The notes under the pieces are model-generated. The model made no database searches. It saw only the letters and a list, made by a program, of their open reading frames with translations, and was not told the origin of the DNA. 64,000 nucleotides of DNA from NCBI RefSeq assembly GCF_002018875.1, contig NZ_MVOL01000013.1, positions 1-64,000 on the forward strand, given 5' to 3'. Below, in pieces: positions 28,264 through 37,419 of this stretch. The first letter of the stretch is position 1. Each line of letters opens with the position of its first letter. The position numbers were made by a program, and so were the translations under genes. Source of the stretch: Pseudomonas sp. MF4836 (GTDB lineage Bacteria; Pseudomonadota; Gammaproteobacteria; Pseudomonadales; Pseudomonadaceae).

Positions 28264-28321
28264 GCGCAGCCTCGCGCTCTCGGCAGCGGCTACGGGCTGT
28301 AGCCGCTGTCGAAGGCTGCGC
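28264..28321. repeat. long hairpin repeat (GTAGCCGCTG type)
   Basis: Outer arms GCGCAGCC (28264-28271) and GGCTGCGC (28314-28321) and inner arms AGCGGCTAC / GTAGCCGCT form one extended stem in the 276-base gap between dbpA and the MFS gene. A half copy (CTGTAGCCGCTGCCCAAGG) occurs at 32797-32827, so this is a third dispersed repeat family. Confidence 0.7.
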
Positions 28322-28389
28322 TGGCCGGTATGGGCGCCGGTGTACGTCGGGCATATCGCGTCGAGTGCAGCGGGTCGCCTATTTGCCGA

Positions 28390-29817
28390 TCAATGCTCGA
28401 TATGTTCTTCCACCGGTTTGCTGCGCTTGCCGTCCTTGGGCGATAGCTGCAGGAAGATGGCCGCGGCCAGCATTGCCATGATGCCCACGGTGAGGAACGT
28501 CAGTTGGAAGGCGCCGAGCACGGTATCCACCCCGTCGTTGCCGACTTCGGCGGTAAAGCCGCCGAGCAGGGCACCGGCACAGGCCACGCCCAGGCTCAGG
28601 GACAACTGCGCGACCACCGACAGCAGGCTGTTGCCGCTGCTGGCCGAGGCGTCGTCGAGGTCGATCAGGGTCACGGTGTTCATCGCGGTGAATTGCAGCG
28701 AGTTGATCGCCCCCAGCACCGCCAGCATCCCCAGCAGCAGCGGATAAGGCGTGTGCTCGGTGACCAGGCCCATGCTTGCCAGCATCAGCCCCAGGGCCAG
28801 GGTATTGCCGGTGAGGACCACGCGGTAGCCCAGGCGCTCGATCAACGGTCGGGCCACGGACTTGGCGAGCATGGCTGCGGCGGCCAGGGGCAACATGCTC
28901 ATCCCGGCCTGGGACGGCGAGTAACCCAGGGCCACCTGCAACAGCAACGGCACCAGGAACGGCAAGGCGCCGCTGCCCAGGCGCGCGAACAGGTTACCGA
29001 GAATGCCCACGGCAAAAGTCCGCACCTTGAACAGCGAAGGCGCAAACAGCGGGTTATCGATATGCCCGGCGCGCAGCCAGTACGCGGCCAGGCAGGCCAG
29101 GCCGGCAAACAGCAGCAGCATCACCCGCAGGTGCGGCAGGTGCAGTTCGCCCAGGCCTTCCATGGCAATGGTGATCAGCACCATCGCCGCGCCAAACAGC
29201 AGGAAGCCCAGGCCGTCGAAGCGCGTGCGTTCGCTGCCGCGCAGGTCGGGGATAAACCGCCACACCGCGTAGCAGCCGATGGCACCCACCGGCAGGTTGA
29301 TCAGGAAGATCCAGTGCCACGTCATGTACTGCACCATCCAGCCGCCCATGGTCGGGCCGATCAGCGGGCCGAGCAGGCCGGGGATGGTGATAAACCCCAT
29401 GATCCGCACCAGCTCCGAACGCGGGTAGGCGCGCAGCACCACCAGCCTGCCCACCGGCAGCATCAGGGCGCCGCCCAGGCCCTGGATCACCCGGGCGCCG
29501 ATCAGTTGGCTCAGGGTGTTGGACATGGCGCAGAGCAGGGAGCCGATGCTGAACAGCAGGATGGCGCCGAAGAAAATCTTCTTGGTGCCGAAGCGGTCGG
29601 CGATCCAGCCGGAAGCCGGAATCAGCAGCGCCACCGTGAGCATGTAGGCAATGACCACGCCCTGCATGCGCAACGGGTTTTCCGCCAGGTCCCGGGCCAT
29701 GGCCGGCAGGGCGGTATTGAGGATGGTCCCGTCGAGGGACTGCATGAAAAACGCGATGGCCACCACCCAAGGCAGCCAGCGGGCGGTGGTGGCATCTAGA
29801 ACCGGGCGTTCGGGCAT
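28390..29817 (-). CDS. MFS multidrug exporter, DHA2 (14-TM, MdtD/EmrB-like)
   Basis: Membrane protein of 475 residues with about 14 hydrophobic segments. DHA2 motifs include 'FFMQSLDGTILNTALPAMAR' in the first helix, GWIADRFGTKKIF (motif A) and RVIQGLGGALMLPVGR (motif B), then the IPGLLGPLIGPTMGG segment (motif C of exporters). Proton-driven export of drugs or metabolites is expected. AGAGG precedes the ATG. No adjacent membrane-fusion protein or outer-membrane channel is present, unlike EmrAB systems. Confidence 0.88.
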   Translation of the reverse strand: MPERPVLDATTARWLPWVVAIAFFMQSLDGTILNTALPAMARDLAENPLRMQGVVIAYMLTVALLIPASGWIADRFGTKKIFFGAILLFSIGSLLCAMSNTLSQLIGARVIQGLGGALMLPVGRLVVLRAYPRSELVRIMGFITIPGLLGPLIGPTMGGWMVQYMTWHWIFLINLPVGAIGCYAVWRFIPDLRGSERTRFDGLGFLLFGAAMVLITIAMEGLGELHLPHLRVMLLLFAGLACLAAYWLRAGHIDNPLFAPSLFKVRTFAVGILGNLFARLGSGALPFLVPLLLQVALGYSPSQAGMSMLPLAAAAMLAKSVARPLIERLGYRVVLTGNTLALGLMLASMGLVTEHTPYPLLLGMLAVLGAINSLQFTAMNTVTLIDLDDASASSGNSLLSVVAQLSLSLGVACAGALLGGFTAEVGNDGVDTVLGAFQLTFLTVGIMAMLAAAIFLQLSPKDGKRSKPVEEHIEH

Positions 29818-29831
29818 AGGACCTCTAAAGG

Positions 29832-29881
29832 AGCAGCGCCAAGCTTTGAGCTACACGCTTGAAGCTTAGCGCTTGCAGCTG
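29832..29881. repeat. intergenic palindrome (AAGCTTGCAGC type)
   Basis: AGCGCCAAGCTT and GAAGCTTAGCGCT arms between the MFS start and the tldE stop; same family as 2717-2785 and 22991-23041. Confidence 0.5.
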
Positions 29882-29885
29882 TTTT

Positions 29886-31223
29886 TCAAAGAGTGAGGGT
29901 CAGGCGATTGATCAGCGCTCCGGGCAGGTGCGTCGAGGCGGTCTGGCGCTGGCCGTAGGTACTGGGCGACAGCAGCAGCTCGCGCTCCTGGGTCAGGGCT
30001 TCGAGCTGCGTGCCCAGCAGACTGTAGACACTGTCATCGAAACGCATGGTGCTGACCGGGGCCTGGATCTCGCCGTTTTCCACCCAGAAGGTGGCGAAGC
30101 GGGTCATGCCCGTCAGGCGCGCGGCGGGCTGGTCAGAGTAGTTCAGGTACCACAGGTTACTGATGTACAGGCCGGTGCCGAGTTGCTTGAGAATCTCCTG
30201 CTGCGGCAATTGCCCGCCGCGCATGCTCAATGCGCCGGGGTATTCGCCGCCGCTGGCGCCGTTGGTGGTCAGGCCGTATTCGGCGGCGCTGCGCGAACTG
30301 GTCAGTTGGCCGCTGGCGGCGCCCGCGGCGATCAGCGTCACGTCTTCGCTCGGGTAGCCCTCATCGGAGAAGGCCGGGCTCAAGGAGCCGCTGACCTGTT
30401 CGTCGAGCCACACCAGCGGGCTCAGGCTGGCCTCATTGGCGTAGAGCTTCTGCAACGGGCTGTGCTTGCTGGCGATGGCCTGGGCCGAGAAACCGCCCCA
30501 GCTGAGCATGCCGACGATTTCTTCCAGGGCCGCTGGCGCCAGGTACGCGCGGTATTGCCCGGGGGCCAGGGTGCGCAGCGGCCGCCCGAGAAACGCCAGT
30601 TGCTCCCGTGCCTGCTCGAAGCGCCTGGCGAAGTCGGCGCTGTTCCACAGATCGCCGGCGTAGCTGGCCTTTACCGCCTGGCCGTTGTCGTGGAACAGGC
30701 TGAAGTCGAAGTTGAAGCTATTGGCCTGGTGCCAGCCAAAGGCCCCGGCCGAACTGGCAAAACCGCGACTGACGGGACCTGCGGCGTAGAACCCCACCAG
30801 GTCCAGGCCCGTTGCGGCGCGGCCGATTTCCGCCACCACCTGCTCGGTGTCGGGCAGTGGGCGCTCCTGCACGTTCTGACTGTGCCAGCCGTTGTGGTTG
30901 AGCAGCAGGTACGGGTCTGCGGGCAATAACGGCAGGGTTTCCCGCAGTTGTTGCAGGCCTTCGGCCAGGCGTTGCAAATCCACTTGCGGGTCGCCGGCCA
31001 GGGTGATGCTGAGGTCGGCGTGGCGGCCCTGGTCGATCAACTTGAACTCCAGGCTGGCCTGCTGCACGTGCCCGGCCTGGCGTACCCGGGCGTGGTTGAA
31101 ACGAATGAACGCCGAGGACTCGGCGGCGTAGCTCAGGCTGAACTGCTCCGGCTCGCGCAGGGCGTCGCGCAGCCAGTCGACCAGGGCCTTGAACTGTTCG
31201 GCCTGACTCATATCGGTGCTCAT
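29886..31223 (-). CDS. TldE/PmbA-family protein
   Basis: Protein of 445 residues of the PmbA/TldD family. It lacks the HExxxH zinc motif, as the non-catalytic TldE partner does in the TldD-TldE heterodimeric protease known to process peptide antibiotics and the CcdA antitoxin. Its ATG overlaps the tldD stop by one base (TGATG), indicating translational coupling. This pair may be a second, non-canonical TldD/E pair since it differs from the classical sequences. Confidence 0.85.
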   Translation of the reverse strand: MSTDMSQAEQFKALVDWLRDALREPEQFSLSYAAESSAFIRFNHARVRQAGHVQQASLEFKLIDQGRHADLSITLAGDPQVDLQRLAEGLQQLRETLPLLPADPYLLLNHNGWHSQNVQERPLPDTEQVVAEIGRAATGLDLVGFYAAGPVSRGFASSAGAFGWHQANSFNFDFSLFHDNGQAVKASYAGDLWNSADFARRFEQAREQLAFLGRPLRTLAPGQYRAYLAPAALEEIVGMLSWGGFSAQAIASKHSPLQKLYANEASLSPLVWLDEQVSGSLSPAFSDEGYPSEDVTLIAAGAASGQLTSSRSAAEYGLTTNGASGGEYPGALSMRGGQLPQQEILKQLGTGLYISNLWYLNYSDQPAARLTGMTRFATFWVENGEIQAPVSTMRFDDSVYSLLGTQLEALTQERELLLSPSTYGQRQTASTHLPGALINRLTLTL

Positions 31224-32665
31224 CAGGCATCTCCCCCAAACACATCAATGTTGCTAAAGACACAGGCCGGCGAAGCATGGCCGACGCGGATCACCTGGTT
31301 CGGCTCGCCCTTGCCGCAATTGGGCGTGCCCAGCACCTTGAAGGTACTGCGGTCGCCAACGGCACTCAGGTTGCGCCAGAACTGCGCGGAGATCCCCCGG
31401 TAGTTGGGGTTCTTCACCACGCCCTTGAGCTGGCCGTTCTCGATCAACTGCGCCCATTCGCAGCCGAACTGGAATTTGTTGCGCGCATCGTCAATCGACC
31501 AGGAGCGGTTGGTGGACATCAGGATGCCGTGCTCGATCCCACCGATCAGTTGTTCCAGGGATTGCTCGCCCGGCTCGATATTGAGGTTGGCCATGCGGTC
31601 GATCGGTGCCCGGTTCCAGCCACAGGCACGGCTGTTGGCGACACCCTTCAGGCCGGCGCGAAATTGCGACAGCGCACCGCCCAGGGGCCGCAGCAGCAAG
31701 CCTTCGCGGATCAGAAACTGCTTGCTGGCGGCGCTGCCGTCATCGTCGTGGCTGTAGCTGGCGAGCTCTTCGGGGATCTCCGGGTCGAAGGTCACGTTGA
31801 GCAGCGGCGAACCGTATTGCAGGCTGCCGAAGTCCTGGGCTTTGACGAAGCTGGTGCCGGCGTAGTTGCGTTCGTCGCCGAGGATCCGGTCCAGCTCCAG
31901 CGGGTGGCCGATGGACTCGTGGATCTGCAGCATCATCTGGTCCGGCATCAGCAGCAGGTCGCGCGGGCCCTGGGGGGTATTGGGCGCCAGCAGCAATTGC
32001 AGCGCCTGGTCGGCGACCTGTGCCCCGGCGCCCAGCAGGCCGCAGCGGCTGATGACATCGGCGCCGCCCTGCTGGCCGAAGTTGTCGCGGCCCAGGGTCC
32101 GGGTCTGGCTGTCGCTGCCGTCGTAGGCGGTCACATCCAGGCCCGGGTAGACGAAGCGCTGGGCCTGGCGCAACTCGGCGCCGGCGCTGTTGAGGTAGAT
32201 CTGCTCGACCTGGGTGATGCCGATGCTCACCTGCCAGTTGACCAGGCGCTCGTCTTTGGGCACGGCCGCGGACTCGTCGCCGAGCATCTGGTAGCAATCG
32301 CTCAGGGAAGGGAAGGGCTGGTCGAGGTTTGGCGAAAAGTAGTCGCCGCGGTCACTGGACACCGCCTGCTCGCGCAAGTCGAGCAGGGCATGCCCGGCGA
32401 TCAGCCGCGCTTGCTGTTCGGCCCGTTGCAGGGCGGCTTGCAGGCCGGCCTGGGACAGGTCGTTGGTGGCGGCATAGGCTTCGACGCCGTTGACCCGCAC
32501 GGTGAGCATGGCGCCTTCATCACGGCTCAGGCTGGGCGGTTCGGCCACGTTCTTGCGCACCGACAGGTGCTGGCCGGATTCACGTACATACCGCAGCGAG
32601 AAAAATTCGCCGCCCGTGCGCAAGGCAGCGAAGCGCTGCTTGAGCTGGGGGTGAAAGTCGAACAT
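31223..32665 (-). CDS. TldD-family metalloprotease subunit
   Basis: Protein of 480 residues of the TldD/PmbA family. The zinc motif HESIGH (HExxxH, mid-protein, followed by PLELDRILGDE) marks it as the catalytic TldD-type subunit that cuts peptides threaded into the heterodimer. CAGGAGG stands just before the ATG, a strong ribosome-binding site. The downstream TldE-like gene overlaps its stop by one base. The native substrate cannot be predicted; no peptide-antibiotic gene is nearby. Confidence 0.88.
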   Translation of the reverse strand: MFDFHPQLKQRFAALRTGGEFFSLRYVRESGQHLSVRKNVAEPPSLSRDEGAMLTVRVNGVEAYAATNDLSQAGLQAALQRAEQQARLIAGHALLDLREQAVSSDRGDYFSPNLDQPFPSLSDCYQMLGDESAAVPKDERLVNWQVSIGITQVEQIYLNSAGAELRQAQRFVYPGLDVTAYDGSDSQTRTLGRDNFGQQGGADVISRCGLLGAGAQVADQALQLLLAPNTPQGPRDLLLMPDQMMLQIHESIGHPLELDRILGDERNYAGTSFVKAQDFGSLQYGSPLLNVTFDPEIPEELASYSHDDDGSAASKQFLIREGLLLRPLGGALSQFRAGLKGVANSRACGWNRAPIDRMANLNIEPGEQSLEQLIGGIEHGILMSTNRSWSIDDARNKFQFGCEWAQLIENGQLKGVVKNPNYRGISAQFWRNLSAVGDRSTFKVLGTPNCGKGEPNQVIRVGHASPACVFSNIDVFGGDA

Positions 32666-32796
32666 GGGTGACCTCCTGGTGAAGCGCGGCGCGCTGCGGG
32701 CCCTATCGCCAGCAAACCGGCCGCGCTAGCTACAGGCGACGGTGGGCTCGGGATAATGTCCGCGGTGCGATGGGGATGGGCGAGACAGGTGCAGAA

Positions 32797-32827
32797 CTGT
32801 AGCCGCTGCCCAAGGCTGCGATCAAGG
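32797..32827. repeat. GTAGCCGCTG-type repeat, half copy
   Basis: Half of the repeat seen at 28264-28321 (CTGTAGCCGCTGCCCAAGGC and following), in the 253-base gap between betA and tldD, which otherwise shows no gene. Confidence 0.6.
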
Positions 32828-32918
32828 ACGCAGTCGGTGCAATGGGCTGGATGGGGTGTGGCGAGGGAAGCGGGGAGACCGCGATGGCGCCGACCGTTGC
32901 GGTCGGCGCCAGGCTGTT

Positions 32919-34622
32919 TTACTGCGCGGTGCGGCTCACGTCACGCAGCGGCTTGCCACGTACCGGGGCGTCGCCGGCCACGAAGTAGTCGGCGGTGCTG
33001 CGTGGCAGAGGCTGGCGGCCACGGATCTTGTCGGCGATTTTCTCGGCGATCATGATCGTCGGCGCGTTGAGGTTGCCGGTGGTGATGATCGGCATGATCG
33101 ACGCATCGACCACCCGCAGGCCCTGCATGCCATGCACGCGACCTTCGCCATCGACCACGGCCATGTCGTCGGTGCCCATCTTGCACGAGCAGGACGGGTG
33201 GAACGCGGTTTCGGCGTGCTCGCGGATGAATTTATCCAGTTGCTCGTCGGTCTGGACGTCGATGCCCGGGCTGATTTCCCGGCCACGGAACGCGTCCAGT
33301 GCAGGCTGTTGCATGATTTCCCGGGTCAGGCGGATGCCGTCGCGGAATTCCTGCCAGTCCTGCTCGGTGGCCATGTAGTTGAAGAGGATGCTCGGGTACT
33401 CGCGCGGGTTCTTCGACTTGAGCTGGATCCGGCCACGGCTTGGCGAACGCATGGAGCCCATGTGCGCCTGGAAACCGTGCTCTTTCACACCGTTGCTGCC
33501 GTTGTAGTTAATCGCTACCGGCAGGAAGTGGTACTGGATGTTCGGCCAATCGAATTCTTCACGGGTACGGATAAAACCGCCCGCTTCGAACTGGTTGCTG
33601 GCGCCGATGCCGGTACCGTTGAACAGCCACTCGGCACCGATGGCCGGCTGGTTGTACCAGAGCAGCGAAGGGTACAGCGACACTGGTTGGGTGCAGGCGT
33701 ACTGCAGGTACAGCTCGAGGTGGTCCTGCAGGTTTTCGCCGACGCCCGGCAGGTCGTGCACCACCGGGATGTCGAGGCTTTCCAGGAGCTTGGCCGGGCC
33801 GACGCCGGAGCGCTGGAGGATTTGCGGCGAGGCGATGGCGCCGCTGCACACCAGCACTTCCTTGCGGGCGCGGGCTTCAACGCGCTCTTCGGCGGCGCCG
33901 ATCAGGTAACGCACGCCCACTGCACGCTTGCCGTCAAACAGCACTTTGTCGGTCAGAGCGTGGGTGACGATGGTCAGGGTCGAGCGCTTTTTGGCGGTGT
34001 CCAGGTAACCGCGAGCGGTGCTGGCACGACGGCCTTTAGGCGTGACGGTGCGGTCCATCGGACCGAAGCCTTCCTGCTGGTAGCCGTTCAAGTCTTCGGT
34101 GCGCGGGTAACCTGCCTGCACGCCGGCTTCGACCATGGCGTGGAACAGCGGGTTATTGCCGGCCTTGGGCGTGGTCACGCTGACCGGGCCATCGCCACCG
34201 TGGTAGTCGTTAGGCCCGATGTCGCGGGTTTCGGCCTTGCGGAAGTACGGCAGGCAGTTGAGGTAATCCCAGTCTTCCAGACCTGGCAGTTTCGCCCAGT
34301 TGTCATAGTCCATCGCGTTGCCGCGGATGTAGCACATGCCGTTGATCAGCGACGAGCCACCCAGGCCCTTGCCGCGACCGCATTCCATCCGGCGGCCGTC
34401 CATGTGCGGCTCCGGATCGGTCTCATAGGCCCAGTTGTAGCGTCGGCCTTGCAGCGGGAACGCCAGGGCGGCCGGCATTTGCGTACGGAAATCGAAACGG
34501 TAGTCCGGGCCGCCTGCTTCGAGCAGCAGCACGGTGACGCCTTCGTCTTCAGTCAGACGGGTCGCCAGGGTATTACCGGCGGAGCCGGCACCCACAATGA
34601 TGTAGTCATATTCTTGGGACAT
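32919..34622 (-). CDS. betA: choline dehydrogenase
   Basis: FAD-dependent GMC oxidoreductase of 567 residues, membrane-associated, that oxidises choline to betaine aldehyde and on to glycine betaine. N-terminal IIVGAGSAGNTLATRL binds FAD; GRGKGLGGSSLINGMCYIRG is GMC signature 1; the C-terminal HPSCSCKMG and TTGNLNAPTIMIAE hold the active-site His region. It is the last gene of betI-betB-betA on the minus strand, separated from betB by a REPIN, and is expected to be derepressed by choline through BetI. Confidence 0.96.
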   Translation of the reverse strand: MSQEYDYIIVGAGSAGNTLATRLTEDEGVTVLLLEAGGPDYRFDFRTQMPAALAFPLQGRRYNWAYETDPEPHMDGRRMECGRGKGLGGSSLINGMCYIRGNAMDYDNWAKLPGLEDWDYLNCLPYFRKAETRDIGPNDYHGGDGPVSVTTPKAGNNPLFHAMVEAGVQAGYPRTEDLNGYQQEGFGPMDRTVTPKGRRASTARGYLDTAKKRSTLTIVTHALTDKVLFDGKRAVGVRYLIGAAEERVEARARKEVLVCSGAIASPQILQRSGVGPAKLLESLDIPVVHDLPGVGENLQDHLELYLQYACTQPVSLYPSLLWYNQPAIGAEWLFNGTGIGASNQFEAGGFIRTREEFDWPNIQYHFLPVAINYNGSNGVKEHGFQAHMGSMRSPSRGRIQLKSKNPREYPSILFNYMATEQDWQEFRDGIRLTREIMQQPALDAFRGREISPGIDVQTDEQLDKFIREHAETAFHPSCSCKMGTDDMAVVDGEGRVHGMQGLRVVDASIMPIITTGNLNAPTIMIAEKIADKIRGRQPLPRSTADYFVAGDAPVRGKPLRDVSRTAQ

Positions 34623-34659
34623 AAATGCACCCTCGTAAAAGTTGGTTCAGGCTGCTTTT

Positions 34660-34790
34660 GTGGCGAGGGAGCTTGCTCCCGTTCGACTGCGCAGCAGTCG
34701 CAAAGTCAGCGCTCGAGTTCGGTCTGAAAGAACGGCGGTGCCTGGAATGGGGCTGCTTCGCAGCCCGATGGGAGCAAGCTCCCTCGCCAC
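34660..34790. repeat. REPIN inside the betB-betA interval
   Basis: REP at 34660-34681 and inverted REP at 34771-34790 within the 195 bases between betB and betA; such a hairpin in an operon can stabilise the upstream message or reduce downstream expression. Confidence 0.85.
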
Positions 34791-34817
34791 GGGGGCCATG
34801 CCAGGCTCAATCGGGTC

Positions 34818-36290
34818 TTAGAACACCGAGGCGTAGTCGCCCAGCTCAACCTGTACCGATTTGATGCGGGTGAAGTTATTCAGCGAGCTGATGCCGTTCT
34901 CACGGCCCACACCGGATTGCTTGTAGCCGCCAACCGGCATCTTCGCGTCGGATTCACCCCAGGCGTTGATCCAGCAGATACCGGCTTCGAGCTGATGAAT
35001 CACGCGGTGGGCGCGGTTCAGGTCTTTGGTGACCAGGCCGGCAGCGAGGCCGAAGTCGGTGTCGTTGGCACGACGGATGACTTCTTCTTCAGTTTCGTAG
35101 GTCAGGATGCTCATCACCGGGCCGAAGATTTCTTCGCGGACGATGGTCATCTCGTCGGTGCAGTCAGTGAATACGGTTGGCGCCACGAACGCGCCCTTGG
35201 CCAGGTCACCCTGGGTCAGACGCTCGCCGCCGCACAGGACGCGAGCCCCTTCTTCCTTACCCTTGGCGATGTAGCCGAGCACGCTTTCCATGTGGGCGAA
35301 GCTGACCAGCGGGCCGAAGTTGGTGTTTTCATCTTCCGGGTTGCCGATGCGGATGCGTGCAACGCGCTCGACGATCTTGGCTTCGAAAGCGGCTTTCAGG
35401 TGGCTCGGTACGAACACCCGAGTGCCGTTGGTGCAGACCTGACCGGAGCTGTAGAAGTTGGCCATCATCGCGGTGTCGGCGGCGCGATCGAGGTCGGCGT
35501 CGTCGAAAATGATCAGCGGCGACTTGCCACCCAGTTCCATGGTCACGTCTTTCAGCGAGGAGCTGGAGGCGCTGGCCATGACTTTCTTGCCGGTGTCGGT
35601 GCCGCCGGTGAAGGAGATTTTCTCGATGCGCGGGTGCTCGGTCAGCCAGGTGCCGACTTCACGGCCGCTGCCGGTCAGGACGTTGAACACACCGTCCGGC
35701 AGGCCGGCTTCGGTGTAGATCTCGGCCAGTTTCAGGGTGGTCAGCGAGGTGACTTCACTTGGCTTGAAGATCATCGCGTTGCCGGCCGCCAGGGCTGGAG
35801 CGGATTTCCACAGGGCGATCTGGATCGGGTAGTTCCAGGCGCCGATACCGGCCACGACGCCCAGGGGCTCGCGACGGGTGTAGACGAAAGAGGTGGTACG
35901 CAGCGGGATCTGCTCGCCTTCGATGGCGGGAACCAGGCCGGCGTAGTATTCCAGCACGTCGGCGCCGGTGACGATGTCGACGTATTTGGTTTCGGAGAAC
36001 GATTTGCCGGTGTCCAGGGTTTCCAGGGCGGCCAGTTCGTCGTTGCGCTCACGCAGGATCTCGACGGCGCGACGCAGGATGCGCGAACGCTCCATGGCGG
36101 TCATGGCGGCCCAGATTTTCTGGCCCTTTTCGGCGCTAACCACGGCGCGCTCGACGTCGTCCTTGGTCGCACGCTGCACTTGTGCGAGGACTTCACCGTT
36201 AGCCGGGTTGATGGCTTCGAAGGTGGCGTCGCTGCTGGCGTCGGTATAACCGCCGTCGATGTAGAGTTTTTGCAGTTCGAAACGGGCCAT
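34818..36290 (-). CDS. betB: betaine aldehyde dehydrogenase
   Basis: NAD(P)+-dependent aldehyde dehydrogenase of 490 residues converting betaine aldehyde to glycine betaine. Catalytic Glu in VTMELGGKSPLI and catalytic Cys in SSGQVCTNGTRVFV; cofactor motif SFTGGTDTGKKV. Length is as usual for BetB. It follows betI by 108 bases and precedes betA. Confidence 0.96.
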   Translation of the reverse strand: MARFELQKLYIDGGYTDASSDATFEAINPANGEVLAQVQRATKDDVERAVVSAEKGQKIWAAMTAMERSRILRRAVEILRERNDELAALETLDTGKSFSETKYVDIVTGADVLEYYAGLVPAIEGEQIPLRTTSFVYTRREPLGVVAGIGAWNYPIQIALWKSAPALAAGNAMIFKPSEVTSLTTLKLAEIYTEAGLPDGVFNVLTGSGREVGTWLTEHPRIEKISFTGGTDTGKKVMASASSSSLKDVTMELGGKSPLIIFDDADLDRAADTAMMANFYSSGQVCTNGTRVFVPSHLKAAFEAKIVERVARIRIGNPEDENTNFGPLVSFAHMESVLGYIAKGKEEGARVLCGGERLTQGDLAKGAFVAPTVFTDCTDEMTIVREEIFGPVMSILTYETEEEVIRRANDTDFGLAAGLVTKDLNRAHRVIHQLEAGICWINAWGESDAKMPVGGYKQSGVGRENGISSLNNFTRIKSVQVELGDYASVF

Positions 36291-36398
36291 ATAGTCCTCG
36301 CAAGTGCATAAGTGGTTGGCGTTAACCGCTGGGCGGGCCTTGTAGCTTGGGCATCGCGGGTCAGCGGCAGTTCAGGGGGCCGAGCGTCTCTGTGTGCT

Positions 36399-36992
36399 CT
36401 AGCGCTCCTGCTTAGCCAATTGGAAATCCATGTATTCGTAAGCGATCTGTTGCGCCTGTGCGGTGTCGAAGGCGTCTCCGGACAGCGCGCCGCGCAACCA
36501 CAAACCGTCGATCAGGGCTGCCAGGCCTCGTGCTGCGCTGCGTGCTTCATCCAGCGGCAGGACACGGCGGAACTGGCAACACAGGTTGGAATACAGACGG
36601 TGATCGTTGATCCGCTGCAACCTGTGCAAAGACGGGTGGTGCATGCTGGTGGCCCAGAAGGCCAGCCAGGTTTTCATTGCCGGGCCATTGACCTGGCTGG
36701 CGTCGAAGTTGCCTTCGATAATCACCTGCAGATGGGCCCGCGGGCTGTCATCTGTCAGCGCCTGACGACGCTCGGTGACGTTCTCTATCAGGGCGTTCAT
36801 CAGGTACCGCATGGTGGCGGCAATCAGGCCGTTCTTGTCCTGAAAGTAGTGACTGATGATGCCGTTCGAGACACCGGCCAAACGGGCGATCAGCGCAATG
36901 CTGGCGTCCCCCATTCCGACCTGATCGACGGCCTGTAACGTGGCTTCGATCAATTGCTGGCGGCGTATGGGTTGCATACCGACCTTGGGCAT
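36399..36992 (-). CDS. betI: TetR-family repressor BetI
   Basis: Choline-responsive repressor of 197 residues. N-terminal TetR helix-turn-helix (RRQQLIEATLQAVDQVG ... ARLAGVSNGIISHYFQDKN) and the BetI-type C-terminal domain (FWATSMHHPSLHRLQRIN). AAGGAGAGG precedes the ATG. It heads the betIBA unit and diverges from betT; a perfect palindrome between them at 37063-37082 is its likely operator. Confidence 0.96.
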   Translation of the reverse strand: MPKVGMQPIRRQQLIEATLQAVDQVGMGDASIALIARLAGVSNGIISHYFQDKNGLIAATMRYLMNALIENVTERRQALTDDSPRAHLQVIIEGNFDASQVNGPAMKTWLAFWATSMHHPSLHRLQRINDHRLYSNLCCQFRRVLPLDEARSAARGLAALIDGLWLRGALSGDAFDTAQAQQIAYEYMDFQLAKQER

Positions 36993-37419
36993 CTTGCACC
37001 TCTCCTTAGGCCTGCCGGCAGACGTAGAACGGCTACCGGCGTAGGGGCCAGTCTATTTTGTTTTGATTGAACGTTCAATCAACAAAGAATAAGATCTGCG
37101 ACAAATCGTCGCTGCCTACAGGTTTTTCCTGCGTGTAGAGGGCGGAAAAACGACCTCCGAAATAGCTCCAAAACTGACAGGTGGCATGGCAAGAACCGGC
37201 TGGAAAGGACGTGTTGACGGGGCGGGACGCTCTTGGGGCCAGTGACGAACGAACAGCTCGTGGCAAGCCTTGGATACCGGTGCTCAATGTGACTTCTGCG
37301 GTTTCGGTTTTTTTTCGGGGTGTCTTTATATCACCCGCCGGTCGGCTGCCAACTAACCGATTGGTCGGGTATCGCGTTGCCTTGCGTTCTTCTCTCGCAC
37401 TGCCTGGAGCATCTGTGCC
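36993..37419. other. 427-base betI/betT control region
   Basis: Divergent regulatory region. It contains the BetI-type palindrome at 37063-37082 (71 bases before betI). The remaining 340 bases up to betT show no gene; GGTCGG occurs twice (37343 and 37372 areas) without clear symmetry. Confidence 0.7.
37063..37082. promoter_or_regulatory. BetI operator candidate, 20-bp perfect palindrome
   Basis: TTGATTGAACGTTCAATCAA is fully self-complementary, the form of TetR/BetI operators (BetI sites carry TTGA...TCAA cores). It lies immediately upstream of betI and opposite betT, so it can control both directions. Confidence 0.85.
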
